64,000 nucleotides of DNA. Origin: Bactericera cockerelli (lineage: Eukaryota > Arthropoda > Insecta > Hemiptera > Triozidae). Numbering within the stretch: position 1 is the first letter of the stretch; each line of letters begins with the position of its first letter. Positions 10,713 to 20,435 of the stretch are shown piece by piece. The notes under the pieces are model-generated. The model was not told the origin of the DNA. It did not search any database and saw only the letters and a program-made list of their open reading frames with translations. The translations under genes were made by a program, and so were the position numbers. The stretch lies in NCBI GenBank assembly GCA_024516035.1, contig CM044963.1, positions 25,129,935 through 25,193,934 of the forward strand. Reading direction: 5' to 3'.

Positions 10713-10885
10713 TAGCCCTCTGTCACCCTATAGAGCATGAGCCTCCCCTTTGTGGGGGGTATTGGTATTTGATATTATACCTATAATATGTTTTCATACA
10801 GTGTTTCTAATTTCTATGTTATATGTTTGTTTTGTTAAATTTTTATGTTATTGGGGAAATCCCCTAGTTCTTTTTTTATGTCCTA

Positions 10886-11145
10886 CTAGCCGTTTGCCCG
10901 TGCTTTGCAACGGGACTAAATTTCAAATTTACTAAGGCATGGCCGTACTGCTGGACAGCAATGCCTTTTTGAACTTTTTATAATTTTTCTGGACAAAGCG
11001 ATAATGGTTTTGGGGGGGTCAATTCTGAGACATTTTTTGCTATCTCTTACCGTTTTGGCTAAACAACTCCGGACAAACAAACAAACAAACAAACAAACAT
11101 AGGTAGGTAGGTAGGTAGTCCTTTTTTCTGTTTTATATATAGAGA
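10886..11145 (-). mobile_element. Non-autonomous Helitron H2
   Basis: On the minus strand it starts TCTCTATATATAAAACAG after an A and ends CTAG before a T. Next to the 3' end is AACGGG...CCCGTG-type hairpin text. Inside are tetranucleotide arrays (CAAA)n and (TAGG)n near 11070-11120 and the block CCAAAACGGTAAGAGATAG shared with the copy at 26082. Confidence 0.8.
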
Positions 11146-11274
11146 TTAATAAAGTGTAAATAAATAAATTATTTTCTCCCTCACCTTTAGCCTCCATTCT
11201 CTCTCATACTCCTCCTTCACTAAAATCACTTAACTTATCCCGTCTCTTCTCTCCTCCTTCCTCTTCCTCCTCCT

Positions 11275-11930
11275 CTCACTCACCTCCTATTTTCCTCCTC
11301 CTCTCACTCACCTCCTATTTTCCTTCTCCTCTCACTCACCTCCTATTTTCCTTCTCCTCTCACTCACCTCCTATTTTCCTTCTCCTCTCACTCACCTCCT
11401 ATTTTCCTTCTCCTCTCACTCACCTCCTATTTTCCTTCTCCTCTCACTCACCTCCTATTTTCCTCCTCCTCTCACTCACCTCCTATTTTCCTTCTCCTCT
11501 CACTCACCTCCTATTTTCCTTCTCCTCTCACTCACCTCCTATTTTCCTCCTCCTCTCACTCACCTCCTATTTTCCTTCTCCTCTCACTCACCTCCTATTT
11601 TCCTCCTCCTCTCACTCACCTCCTATTTTCCTCCTCCTCTCACTCACCTCCTATTTTCCTTCTCCTCTCACTCACCTCCTATTTTCCTCCTCCTCTCACT
11701 CACCTCCTATTTTCCTTCTCCTCTCACTCACCTCCTATTTTCCTCCTCCTCTCACTCACCTCCTATTTTCCTCCTCCTCTCACTCACCTCCTATTTTCCT
11801 CCTCCTCTCACTCACCTCCTATTTTCCTTCTCCTCTCACTCACCTCCTATTTTCCTTCTCCTCTCACTCACCTCCTATTTTCCTTCTCCTCTCACTCACC
11901 TCCTATTTTCCTTCTCCTCTCACTCACCTC
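11275..11930 (+). repeat. 28-bp polypyrimidine minisatellite, about 23 units
   Basis: The unit starts CTCACTCACCTCCTATTTTC and ends in either CTTCTCCT or CTCCTCCT. I count 23 units, with these two variants in the order C, T5, C, T2, C, T, C2, T, C, T, C3, T4. The plus strand carries no G throughout. The two-variant pattern could serve as a repeat map for individuals. Confidence 0.97.
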
Positions 11931-12040
11931 TTCCGATCTTTTTCTACTTTTTTCGGAACTCCGATGATTTTATTCTAATTGTTTTCCTCTGCTTTTCCTT
12001 TTCTTTATATCATTCCTCCCTCTATCTCCTTGTCTCCTCT

Positions 12041-12115
12041 ATTTTCTCTCTTCTCTCTCTCTCTCTCTCTTTCTCTCTTTCTTTCCTTCCCTCTCTCTCT
12101 CTCTCTCTCTCTCTC
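12041..12115 (+). repeat. (CT)n microsatellite
   Basis: Nearly uninterrupted CT dinucleotides with a few TTT interruptions. Confidence 0.9.
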
Positions 12116-12474
12116 TGAGGAGATTAATCGGTAAGTATTTCCTTTTGTATTTAAGTGAAGGATGTTCCTTCTAATATCTTACTCACTCCCTCTCTCTTTC
12201 TCTCTCCTTTTAAGTTCGCTATCTCTCGCTCTTCTTAAGACCCTCTCTCTATCTCATGTACCTACTCCTCTTTTTTTTTGCTACCTCCGGGTTTCTCTCT
12301 GGATGGAAATGACAGTCTTAGCTATGAAAAGATTTTGGAAGCAAAATAATTATTTTTTTCAATTACAATAAGAAGAAAGGCAAGATTTTTGTTTGCCTCT
12401 TTGAATAAAACCGTTTTTTGTTTTTTATTGAAAAAAAGTGCGTTAATTTATGTATTGCTAACATTCTATGTACC

Positions 12475-12819
12475 AGCCTCCGTGGCGTAATGGTTGTGAC
12501 TACTGCCCGTAGTCCAGAGATCGCGAGTTCGATCCCTGGTTGGAGCATACTTTTTGAAGAAAAATCTGTTCCCTCCAAACCGTGATGAGGCTGGCATTTC
12601 CGGCCCTACCCAGGCTGGATAATATTAATGTGGGTAGCTGGTACGATATCCAGCGAATGGAGGGTAAAACCCCCGTCCTGACTATCTACATATCTAAATC
12701 AAGACGTTAAATCCAAATAGAATCAACTGGTCACAATAGATCTAATTAGGTCGCAGTGTTAATTGTTAGGGTTTCACTGAAAACCCTGCAACCAGATCAG
12801 ATAATAATAACAATAAAAA
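12475..12819 (+). mobile_element. SINE T3, tRNA head on the S5-type body
   Basis: The head begins AGCCTCCGTGGCGTAATGG and has the B box GAGTTCGATCCC. The GTGGCGTAATGG part resembles arthropod tRNA-Arg A boxes, but the anticodon arm GACTAC-TGCCC-GTAGTC has a 5-base loop, so its parent is not certain. From about 12590 the body reads GGCTGGCATTTCCGGCCCTA then AATGGAGGGTAAAACCCCCG, closely matching the S5 body at 9245-9345. The end is an ATAATAATAACAATAAAAA tail. Confidence 0.8.
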
Positions 12820-13052
12820 ACATTCTATGTTCCAATGGTTGCAGAGAGTGAGTCTTTTTTATCTATGTTTAGCGGAGAGAAATGAAATTAACAATTGCAA
12901 TGATAAAATTCATAGTTTGTAAATATAAAAAATAAAAAGCTAGTTATTTATGTTATAATGTCACAATTTGTTGTGAGTAGCATCAACATTACGAAAATTA
13001 GTGCTAATGCATCATATTTCCAACCAAACATCATATTCCAATACACTACACT

Positions 13053-13197
13053 CTACAACTACCCGTATTGTTCTCACGAGCATAGGATAGGCCTTGACAT
13101 CCAAAGTACAGAGCCTAAAAAATTCCAACTCCTCCCGGATTCGAACCCGGGTCACTTGGATTCCAAGCTGAGCATGCTACCTTTAGGCCAAGGTTAC
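13053..13197 (-). mobile_element. SINE T5
   Basis: On the minus strand the head begins GTAACCTTGGCCTAAAGGTA and includes the B box GGGTTCGAATCC. The body has ACTTTGGATGTCAAGGCC and ends near a CAATACGGGTAGTTGTAG block. It aligns with the copy at 6909 over its length. Confidence 0.65.
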
Positions 13198-13278
13198 TAT
13201 TATTATTTTTGGTTTAACTTCACTTTCGGCGGCATAGTCATATCACGACGGGAGGTTAAGGTTACTTAGCAGGAAAAA

Positions 13279-13463
13279 AAGTTAAGTAACGTCCAGCAAG
13301 GCTAGGACTTAGACGGGTGACCATTCAAATTCGAACGCTCGTTGTGCTGGCTGTTCCCGGACCCACTCAAGCTGGGTGAGGTTAATATGAGTACCTAGCT
13401 GGTTTGTTTCCAGTGAATGAAGGGTGAAATTGATTTTAAACCCAGTTTAAAATAATTAAAAAA
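13279..13463 (+). mobile_element. SINE S5, 5' part missing
   Basis: Begins within the 5S internal promoter (AAGTTAAGTAACGTCCAGC), keeps GGGTGACCATTC, the 3' 5S stem, and the body blocks CCCACTCAAGCTGGGTGAGG and CAGTGAATGAAGGGTGAA. The first about 45 bases of the 5S head are absent. Substitutions throughout show an older copy. Confidence 0.75.
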
Positions 13464-13982
13464 TCGTTTAGGGTTATCGTCGCTTACATCAACACCGAGG
13501 GTTTTGCCCATAACTTGTGTTTTTAATAGTAAATGTCTTTATTTTCATGTTCTGTGAACATATCAGCACTGTGACAGTGTATTTTTTATTGGCACATTGG
13601 CAGAGGTAACTGAGAATCGGATATTGGCACAAACAGATGTTTTTTCTCGTTTATTTGAATTTATTAATGACATTGGTAATTACTGAATGGTTTGTTTAAA
13701 ATATGTAGGCAAAGACAGTCAAGCTCATAATTTTGATAGCCTGGGTAATTCATTGGATAACTTATCACTGCCTCGGCCAAGCAAGAGTCCCGGGTTCGGA
13801 CTCCAGCTGTGTCCAACTTCTACTCTGATAGAAAGTGGCTTTCCAAGATATAAGTAGGTACAACATAGACTGCAAGTGTGTAAATTACGTGTTGTTTCAT
13901 GTCCAAAAAATTAGAAAGGCTGTGAAACACTCATCTTATTTAAGACCTCATAAAACTGTTGGTTTGGATATTTATAGAATAA
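13464..13982. other. Unassigned stretch
   Basis: AT-rich sequence with a short block near 13760-13815 (GAGTCCCGGGTTCGGACTCC) that looks like a tRNA B-box remnant. No other recognisable feature. Confidence 0.35.
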
Positions 13983-14228
13983 CTAGCGGGCTGTCGCCCG
14001 CTTTGCGGGCCGAGGCATGATCGTAAAGCAAAAAATCCTTTTTCGCCAATGGCAGGTGTTGTAGTAGGAATTTCGAAAAATCCCGTCTTATTGCACATCT
14101 AGACTATAAGACAAAGCTACCTACCAAATTTCAGCTTCCTAGGACTTACCAGTTCGGGAAACAGTGATGAATCAGTGAGTGAGTCTGTCTGTGAGTCAGT
14201 CAGTGAAACTCTTTTTTATAAGTATAGA
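13983..14228 (-). mobile_element. Non-autonomous Helitron H1
   Basis: On the minus strand it starts TCTATACTTATAAAAAAGAG after an A and ends GCTAG before a T, with hairpin GCGGGC-gaca-GCCCGC beside the 3' end. GTCAGTCAGTGA-type repeats follow the 5' end. It closely matches 23532-23774. Confidence 0.87.
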
Positions 14229-14245
14229 TTATACATATTATCGCC

Positions 14246-14600
14246 AGCCTCCGTGGCGTAATGGTTGAGACTACTGCCCGTAGTCCAGAGTACCCGAGTT
14301 TAACTCCCGGCTGGGGCAGACTTTTCGAAGAAAATTCTGTTCCATCCAAACACGTGAGGCTGGCATTTCCGGCCCTACCCAGGCTGGGTGAGGTTAATGT
14401 GGGTAGCTGGTACGATTCCCAGCGAATGGAGGGTAAAACCCCCGTCCTAATCCAGGACGTTAAATCAAATAGAATCGTTGGCGTTAGGAAGGGCATCCAG
14501 CCATAAAAAATGTGCCAAAACCAATCAACCTCAACCATGAGGTTGAACAACGTCGACCCTGCTTGAGCGGGATAAGACAGAGTAAAAGAAGAAGAAGAAG
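14246..14600 (+). mobile_element. SINE T3, longest copy with 3' tail
   Basis: The head AGCCTCCGTGGCGTAATGG is followed by the S5-like body and then by a 3' region with GTTAGGAAGGGCATCCAGCC, ATGTGCCAAAACCAA, an inverted AACCTCAACCATGAGGTTG block, GCGGGATAAGACAGAGTAAA and an (AGA)n tail. The GGAAGGGCATCC motif recalls 3' ends of RTE-clade LINEs and may be the part recognised by the partner reverse transcriptase; that is inference. A 3' part alone is seen at 30794 and 44394. Confidence 0.85.
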
Positions 14601-14604
14601 ATTA

Positions 14605-14756
14605 TATTATCGCCTTATTTATACTACCGATTAGGACTAATGGGTCCCATTACTCCATCAGTAAGCTTAAAACGAATTATTATGTGGTCAAAATCCCAAA
14701 TGGGAGGATAACTTGTCATGTCCCTACTGAGTTTTGAACCTGCGACCTGCGACCCT
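14605..14756 (-). mobile_element. SINE T4, head truncated
   Basis: The plus strand reads ATCGCCTTATTTATACTACC, GTCCCATTACTCCATCAG, ATTATTATGTGGTCAAAATC and GGGAGGATAACTTGTCATGT, all in the order of the fuller T4 copies at 34303 and 50284. The tRNA-like head is largely missing and a long poly-T run follows. Confidence 0.65.
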
Positions 14757-15117
14757 TTTTTGATTTTTTTTTTTTTTTTTTTTTTTTTGAAAATAGTGGC
14801 TTAGATCCGATTTCGCATTACTTCAGGACACTTTACCATTACAGATGGCATTCTGGAAACGGAGAAAACTCAGTCAGAAGTTTCCGCTCCGTCCGGGATT
14901 GCCAGACTTGGTCTATTAGGTCCTATTTGATTATTTGCACAATACATGGATCCTTTCCCTATAGGAATATGTAAGTACATATAACACTATTTGCGGGGTT
15001 TCAAAGAAGACTCTTTAAAGGCGGACAGATTTTGCGAAGTAAATGCGAAGTCAATCATTTTTTGTATCCCGATCTGAGAGTTAAAGCTTTCTTAAAGAAT
15101 ACTTTTTTCTATATTAA

Positions 15118-15409
15118 CACTTTCACTGCCAGACCATTCCTAGCTCCCGGGCCAAGTGTTTTCATTTGGACTAGAATTGTAGTTAGTAGAATTGTAGATA
15201 GTATGAGTATCCAATAGCATTGAATAGACACTTATAGCATTGATTTGTTATGAGGTAATAGTTTCTTTGGCCCAGTACTTTGTTTTTTTGACAGTGAGTT
15301 CGTTTCAAATTGCTTTTGAAAAAAAAAATGCATTGCTCCAAATGAAAACACCTGGCCCGGCAAGCAAGGCACTGGAGTGTCCTATTGGAAATACCTGGCA
15401 GTGAGAGTG
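15118..15409. mobile_element. piggyBac-type miniature element with TTAA sites
   Basis: The inverted ends are CACTTTCACTGCCAG and, read from the right, CACTCTCACTGCCAG; further in, GGCCAAGTGTTTTCATTTGG pairs with a matching inverted block. The element is flanked on both sides by TTAA (15114-15117 and 15410-15413), the target duplication of the piggyBac superfamily. It has no transposase. Confidence 0.78.
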
Positions 15410-15676
15410 TTAATGAGAAATATTCCGCTTTCTGCTGTCGAAACGTTGCTCTGATGTTTATTTCTTTTCTTTCTTCAAATACATAACAGGGAGTAAATAC
15501 TCGAGTTTTTCTCGTAACTCTTGCGCTTAAATGGATTTCACTCTATGCATGTTGGAAAAAAAAGAATAATATAGATGAAATAACAAACAAAAACAAATAA
15601 ATAAACTTGTGTCGGTACAAACGTACTTACTGTTTACCTTACAACAGGCTCGGGCTAAGAGTTTTTGAAAGCCTCT

Positions 15677-15900
15677 ATTATTATTATTATAATAATAACA
15701 ATAATACTATTCAGTGGAAGGTAACCACCAGGCGAGGTGAATGCTCAAAGCATTTTCTACCACCTAACCCTCGGGGTCTTATTATTATGTGGTCACAAAC
15801 TCAAATTAATGAGGAAAAATTCGTGCACTGGATTACCAGACCAGATCCATACGCTACCTGGATTACCAGACCAGCGCGTTTACCAGTGCACCAGTGCACT
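15677..15900 (-). mobile_element. SINE T1 with a duplicated head segment
   Basis: The body blocks AAGGTAACCACCAGGCGAGG, AAAGCATTTTCTACCACC and TTATTATGTGGTCACAAAC are intact. In the head the phrase TGGATTACCAGACCAG occurs twice (about 15827 and 15859), so a short internal duplication has expanded the anticodon region. The acceptor-end text GTGCACCAGTGCAC is also rearranged. Confidence 0.8.
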
Positions 15901-16159
15901 ACATTATTATTATTAAAATTAACAAAAAAAAACAACTATCAGACCCTCACTCAAGTTAGTCAATATGGAGTTTCTAACAATTACAGCGCACTATGGCCCG
16001 ACATGAGGTTCTGACGGACAGACTGGCTTAAATTAATTATGTTTTATAATGTGACCCTTACGCAATATGATGTACAATACTCAAAGGGGGAAATATTGAA
16101 GGGGAAACATTCTCGAGATATTGACATTCAATTAAAACAAATTTTGTGTTTCGGTAGAG
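15901..16159. other. Unassigned AT-rich stretch
   Basis: No feature recognised between the T1 SINE and the hAT-like element. Confidence 0.4.
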
Positions 16160-16337
16160 TTGGTCAGCATGGGCGTAGCCAGCATCCGCTCTAGGGGGGG
16201 GCAACTAAGATATCCGTGTCGAAAGTAGGGGGGGGGGGGGGGTTGTGGGGTCCTTTGGGTGCGGAAAAAGGCAGTGGAAGCGATTTGTTTTGTTGTTGAG
16301 AAAACGCAATGAGAAAACGGAAAATGGAACTTTTTTA

Positions 16338-17208
16338 TAAAAATATCAAGTAGACCCTAAAACAGCTAATAATTTGTAAACGTGGCAACATTGTCGTAGA
16401 AATGTGTATACAGGGTGTCCCACCAAAGTTGGACACCTCAAATTACTCGGCCCCTGAAAGAGTTTTTGAAAAATAAAAAATCCTAGGGTACATGTCCTAA
16501 TTATGCGGTTTTAGCCATGAAATTTTTTTTATACAGGGTGGTTCAAAAGTCAGAAATTGAGGTGTCAACTTTCGATTTTTAAATAGATTGACCTGAATTT
16601 TATTTGATAATTTTACTTCTAAATGGTTCCTAAGTACTTTTTTAAACAAAAATTTTACATACAGGGTGATTTTTTTTCGACCAATTTTTTTTCTAAATCT
16701 CGAATAACTCAAGTTCGTTTGATTTTTTCGATAACAAGAATAGAAAGTGTTTGTGTAATGAATACACGCACTTTAGATTGGCATCAAAAAAAAATTATAC
16801 AGGGTGGTTCACAAGTGAAATAATGACTTGATTATTTTTAAAACCGAGTTTTTTTAATTTTTTATTTGGGATTAATAATTCTCGCTCAATTTTACTCATT
16901 TTTTGTTAGTTAATTCGAAAAAACAAAACTAAAGTGTTGTACAGGGTGAGACATAATTTTTTTTGTAACATCCTGTATATTGGCAGTCAAAGAGACGTAA
17001 AATTAAATAGAAAAACTAAATGTGCAAGAATTTTTAATGAAATTAAAAAGTTATGGTGTTTTAACAAATATTGTCGCATGGACCACCCTGTAGATATTTT
17101 CTTAAACCATCATATGGGAAGTCGAAATTGTCTAAAATTCAACGAGGAGTCCAAATCTGAAAGAAAAAAATGAATTCATAAAGCCATTTTCAATTTTGTG
17201 TCTACACC
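16338..17208 (+). repeat. Left arm of giant palindrome
   Basis: This arm is the inverted match of 17244-18100. It contains TACAGGGTG at about 16411, 16534, 16662, 16798 and 16940, spaced about 120-140 bases apart, so the arm is a series of units each opening with that motif. Over 16623-16823 the translation agrees with the opposite arm at all but one of 66 codons, while the inner 250 bases are clearly more diverged and carry about 30 bases absent from the other arm. The open frames in it look non-coding. Confidence 0.9.
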
Positions 17209-17243
17209 TACCTATTTTTTATTTCAAGTTTTAAAATGATTCA

Positions 17244-18100
17244 GTGTGGACACCAAATTGAAAATGGCTTCAAAATTCATGTTTTTTACTTGTTTTTCAG
17301 CACGATTCGAAGTCTTCGTTGAATTTTATACAACTTCGAGTACCCACATGATATTTTAAGAGAATATTTACAGGGTGGTCCATGCGACAATATTAGTTAA
17401 ACCACCATAACTTTTTAATTTCATTAAAAATCGAAGTTTTTTTTGCACATTTAGTTTTTCTATTTACAGGGTGTTACAAAAAAATATGTCTCACCCTGTA
17501 CAACACTTTAGTTTTGTTTTTCGAATTAACTAACAAAAAATGTGTAAAATTGAGCGAGAATTATTAATCCCAAATAAAAAATTAAAAAAACTCGGTTTTA
17601 AAAATAATCAAGTCATTATTTCACTTGTGAACCACCCTGTATAATTTTTTTTTGATGCCAATCTAAAGTGCGTGTATTCATTACACAAACACTTTCTATT
17701 CTTGTTATCGAAAAAATTAAACGAACTTGAGTTATTCGAGATTTAGAAAAAAAATTGGTCGAAAAAAAATCACTCTGTATGTAAAATTTTTGTTTAAAAA
17801 AGTACTTAGGAACCATTTAGAAGTAAAATTATCAAATAAAATTCAGGTCAATCTATTTAAAAATCGAAAGTTGACACCTCGATTTCTGACTTTTGAACCA
17901 CCCTGTATAAAAAAAATTTCATGGCTAAAACCGCATAATTAGGACATGTACCCTAGGATTTTTTATTTTTCAAAAACTCTTTCAGGGCCGACTAATTTGA
18001 GGTGTCCAACTTTGGTGGGACACCCTGTATACACATTACTACGACAATGTTGCCACGTTTACAAATTATTAGCTGTTTTAGGGTCTACTTGATATTTTTA
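17244..18100 (-). repeat. Right arm of giant palindrome
   Basis: Inverted partner of 16338-17208. CACCCTGTA motifs occur at about 17493, 17632, 17898 and 18021, with a mutated CACTCTGTA near 17772. The two arms are separated by only about 35 bases. A transcript crossing the centre would fold into a very long hairpin. Confidence 0.9.
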
Positions 18101-18387
18101 CCCTTTTAAAAATCCTTTAATTTTTGATTTTAAGGTTTTTCAATGTTTTTTTTTCTCGAAAAATATTTTTAAAAAAATATCATATGTAAATTTAAGTTGC
18201 CCCTTCCATGTTGCATACTATTGAGGTTTCTCTAGGGGGGGGCAGCTGCCCCCCCCTGCCCTCCCCTGGCTACGCCCATGTTGGTCAGCGTCCTGAATTT
18301 GCAGTGTAAACTAGTCAGCGCGTGGATTTTAGAGTATTTGACCTCATTAAAAGAGCAATTGAGTAATTTGAATGTTAGGTTCCAGAA

Positions 18388-18607
18388 TAATAGTAATAAT
18401 GATAATAACACCCTTTAGTGGAAGGTAACCACCAGGCGAGGTTCATGCTCAAAGCATTTTCTACCAGCCAATCCTCAGAAACTTACTATTACGTGGTCAC
18501 AAACTCAAATAAGTGAGGAAAAATTCATGCACAGAGTGGGATTCAAACGGATCCCTACGCTACCTGGATTACCAGACTAGCGTGTTAACCACTTGACGAC
18601 CAATGCA
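18388..18607 (-). mobile_element. SINE T1
   Basis: Contains AAGGTAACCACCAGGCGAGG, AAAGCATTTTCTACCAGCC, GTGGTCACAAACTCAAATAA and head text GATTACCAGACTAGCGTG with TTAACCACTTGACGACCAAT. Nearly complete with scattered substitutions. Confidence 0.8.
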
Positions 18608-19100
18608 CAAAAATAATGTTTCAGCTCTACTTTATACGAACAGAGTCTGTAAGTTTCCAGCTAGTGTGATTTTTTTAATACCATCAGCTGATTCTTCGTT
18701 TCAAAGACAAGATTACAATACAGGCTGGTCTACTCCCTGTTTATAGTCCCCCAACCAGACTTTTTTAAACAATAAAAGTCATATTAATAATCTTTCAGCC
18801 TTAGAGTTACCTATGATTGTTCTCATAGTAATCATGAAACCACTTTTTTAATTACTTCGGGACCTCCTGGATTCCTCCCCGGAGTTCCCCTTGTTTATGC
18901 AGAGCACATACTTGACTTAGCTGTTTACTCTGGGCAAAGTAAATAGCAAATGAGTAACCTATTCAGACACTGCACACTCTGGCGTCCATCAATCAGTGAA
19001 TCGATCAAACATGCAACACTGGGACCTAATTGAATCGTAATTTATTAATACAGTTCAGCGAGTAATTGCAACAATTACTTTGATTTTGTTCTGGATGTGA
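18608..19100. other. Unassigned stretch
   Basis: Ordinary AT-rich sequence, no open frame of interest and no repeat family recognised. Confidence 0.4.
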
Positions 19101-19104
19101 GAAG

Positions 19105-19860
19105 TATTAAATGTTCAAGGGGGGAGAGATAGCAGCGAGAGGAGGAAAGAGAGAGAGAGAGAGAGAGAGAGGTAGAGATAGGAGATTAGGGGAGACAGGA
19201 AAAATATAGAGTGAATGGGGGGGGAGAGAGAGAAAGGGTAAAGATCGATAGGATATAGAGAGAATGGGGAGAGAGAGAGATAGATAGAAGATTATTAGAG
19301 ACATAGAGGGGAAATATAGAGAGAATACAGAGATAATGGAGATAGGGAGAGGTAGAGATAGGCGATTACGAGAGATAAAGAGAGGGGAAAGATGAAGATA
19401 ATAAAGAAAGAGAGGGGAAGTATAAAGAGGATACAGAGAGTATGGGGGAAGAGAGGAGATAGGAGATTAGCAGAGAGATAGAGAAGATACAGAGATAATG
19501 GGGAGAGACGTAGAGATAGAGGGAGAGGAAAGATAGAGAGGATACAGCGAGAATGGGGAGAGAGATAAGGACGATTATTAGGTAGAAATAGTGAGATAAA
19601 AATAGAATACATAATCTTAGAGAGATTGAGAGTAGAAACAGAAAAAAACTCACTTAAGAAAAACCTCTGTTTACATAGATGAAGAGAGAGAGAGAGAGAA
19701 AGAGAGAAAGAGAGAGGGACAGAGATAGAGAGACAGAGAAAGAAAGAGAGAGACACAGAAAATAGGGAAATATATAGAAGAGAGAGGGTAGAAGGAAGGA
19801 AGAGAGAGGGTTAGAGAGAAAGAGAGGCAAGGAAGATTAGTAAAAATAGGGAGATAAAAT
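19105..19860 (+). repeat. GA-rich degenerate repeat tract
   Basis: Irregular units built on GAGAGATAGA, AATGGGGAGAGA and GATTAGGAGAGATA recur across about 750 bases. Minus-strand frames up to 153 codons are Ser/Leu/Ile runs created by the repeat. Confidence 0.85.
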
Positions 19861-20025
19861 GAGACTATACATATATTATGTATATTACATAAAAAATGTT
19901 TTAAAAAGTTATCATAGGTAAGAATTTGTGTTAATCACATTTTTTTTTTTTTTTTTTTTTAAATATATTATGGAATATCAGTAACACTTTACTTCTTGAT
20001 ATCAAATAAGTGGTAACCGTATGGG

Positions 20026-20106
20026 TTTGATGGCAGAGATTGCCTCAGGCAATAATCACGCCCTTTGTCAATATTATTCTTGTCAATAAAGAGTTATTAT
20101 TATAAC
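20026..20106 (+). mobile_element. Retroposon 3' tail RT, short
   Basis: Contains CAGAGATTGCC-tca-GGCAATAA, CACGCCCTTTG and a TTATTATTATAA end. It matches the block order of the RT tail at 10545 but is shorter. Confidence 0.4.
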
Positions 20107-20370
20107 AGTTAGCTGAAAATCAAAGCCAAATTCGTAATCAGCACTTCAAAATCATTGGATTTGATATGTCACAATGCCCATCTAGGATGAATAATAAAAA
20201 AGTTAGTCAAAGCGGCTCCCCCCCACAATACCGGTAAATTGGGCCGAGGTCCAAAAAGTTCAAGATATCAAAAAAATGATCAGAAGAGACCCCTATTATT
20301 TTTTTAATCTAAGTATTGTTCTCTAACTTTTTTTGTATCTTTAACCAATTCATAGAAGCGGCGCTTGCGG

Positions 20371-20404
20371 CCAATATTTGCGGCCCTGCGGCCGCAAATA
20401 TTGG
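20371..20404. repeat. Perfect 15-bp GC-rich hairpin
   Basis: CCAATATTTGCGGCC (20371-20385) and its exact complement GGCCGCAAATATTGG (20390-20404) are separated by a 4-base loop. It lies inside the repeat family also seen near 60352. Confidence 0.85.
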
Positions 20405-20435
20405 TCTGGTGTATAAAATTGATTTGTATACCAAA

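Larger units (their letters stand above)
16168..18280. mobile_element. 2.1-kb hAT-like element carrying a palindrome
   Basis: The ends are inverted: CATGGGCGTAGCCAG at 16168 and CTGGCTACGCCCATG ending at 18280, followed inward on both sides by G- or C-runs (CTAGGGGGGGGCA). The flanks carry an identical 8-base TTGGTCAG at 16160-16167 and 18281-18288. Eight-base target duplications with short inverted ends fit the hAT superfamily. No transposase is present; the interior is mostly a large palindrome of TACAGGGTG units. It is therefore a non-autonomous carrier, or a miniature element that captured another repeat. Confidence 0.82.

Noticed and set aside
11275..11930. CRISPR-like array
   Set aside because: The 28-bp units are joined head to tail without unique spacers, in eukaryotic repeat-rich DNA.
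16497..17942. Mirror-image 66- and 71-codon frames in the palindrome as a conserved small protein
   Set aside because: Conservation between the arms is at the DNA level as part of the inverted repeat, frames overlap on both strands, and no family is recognised.
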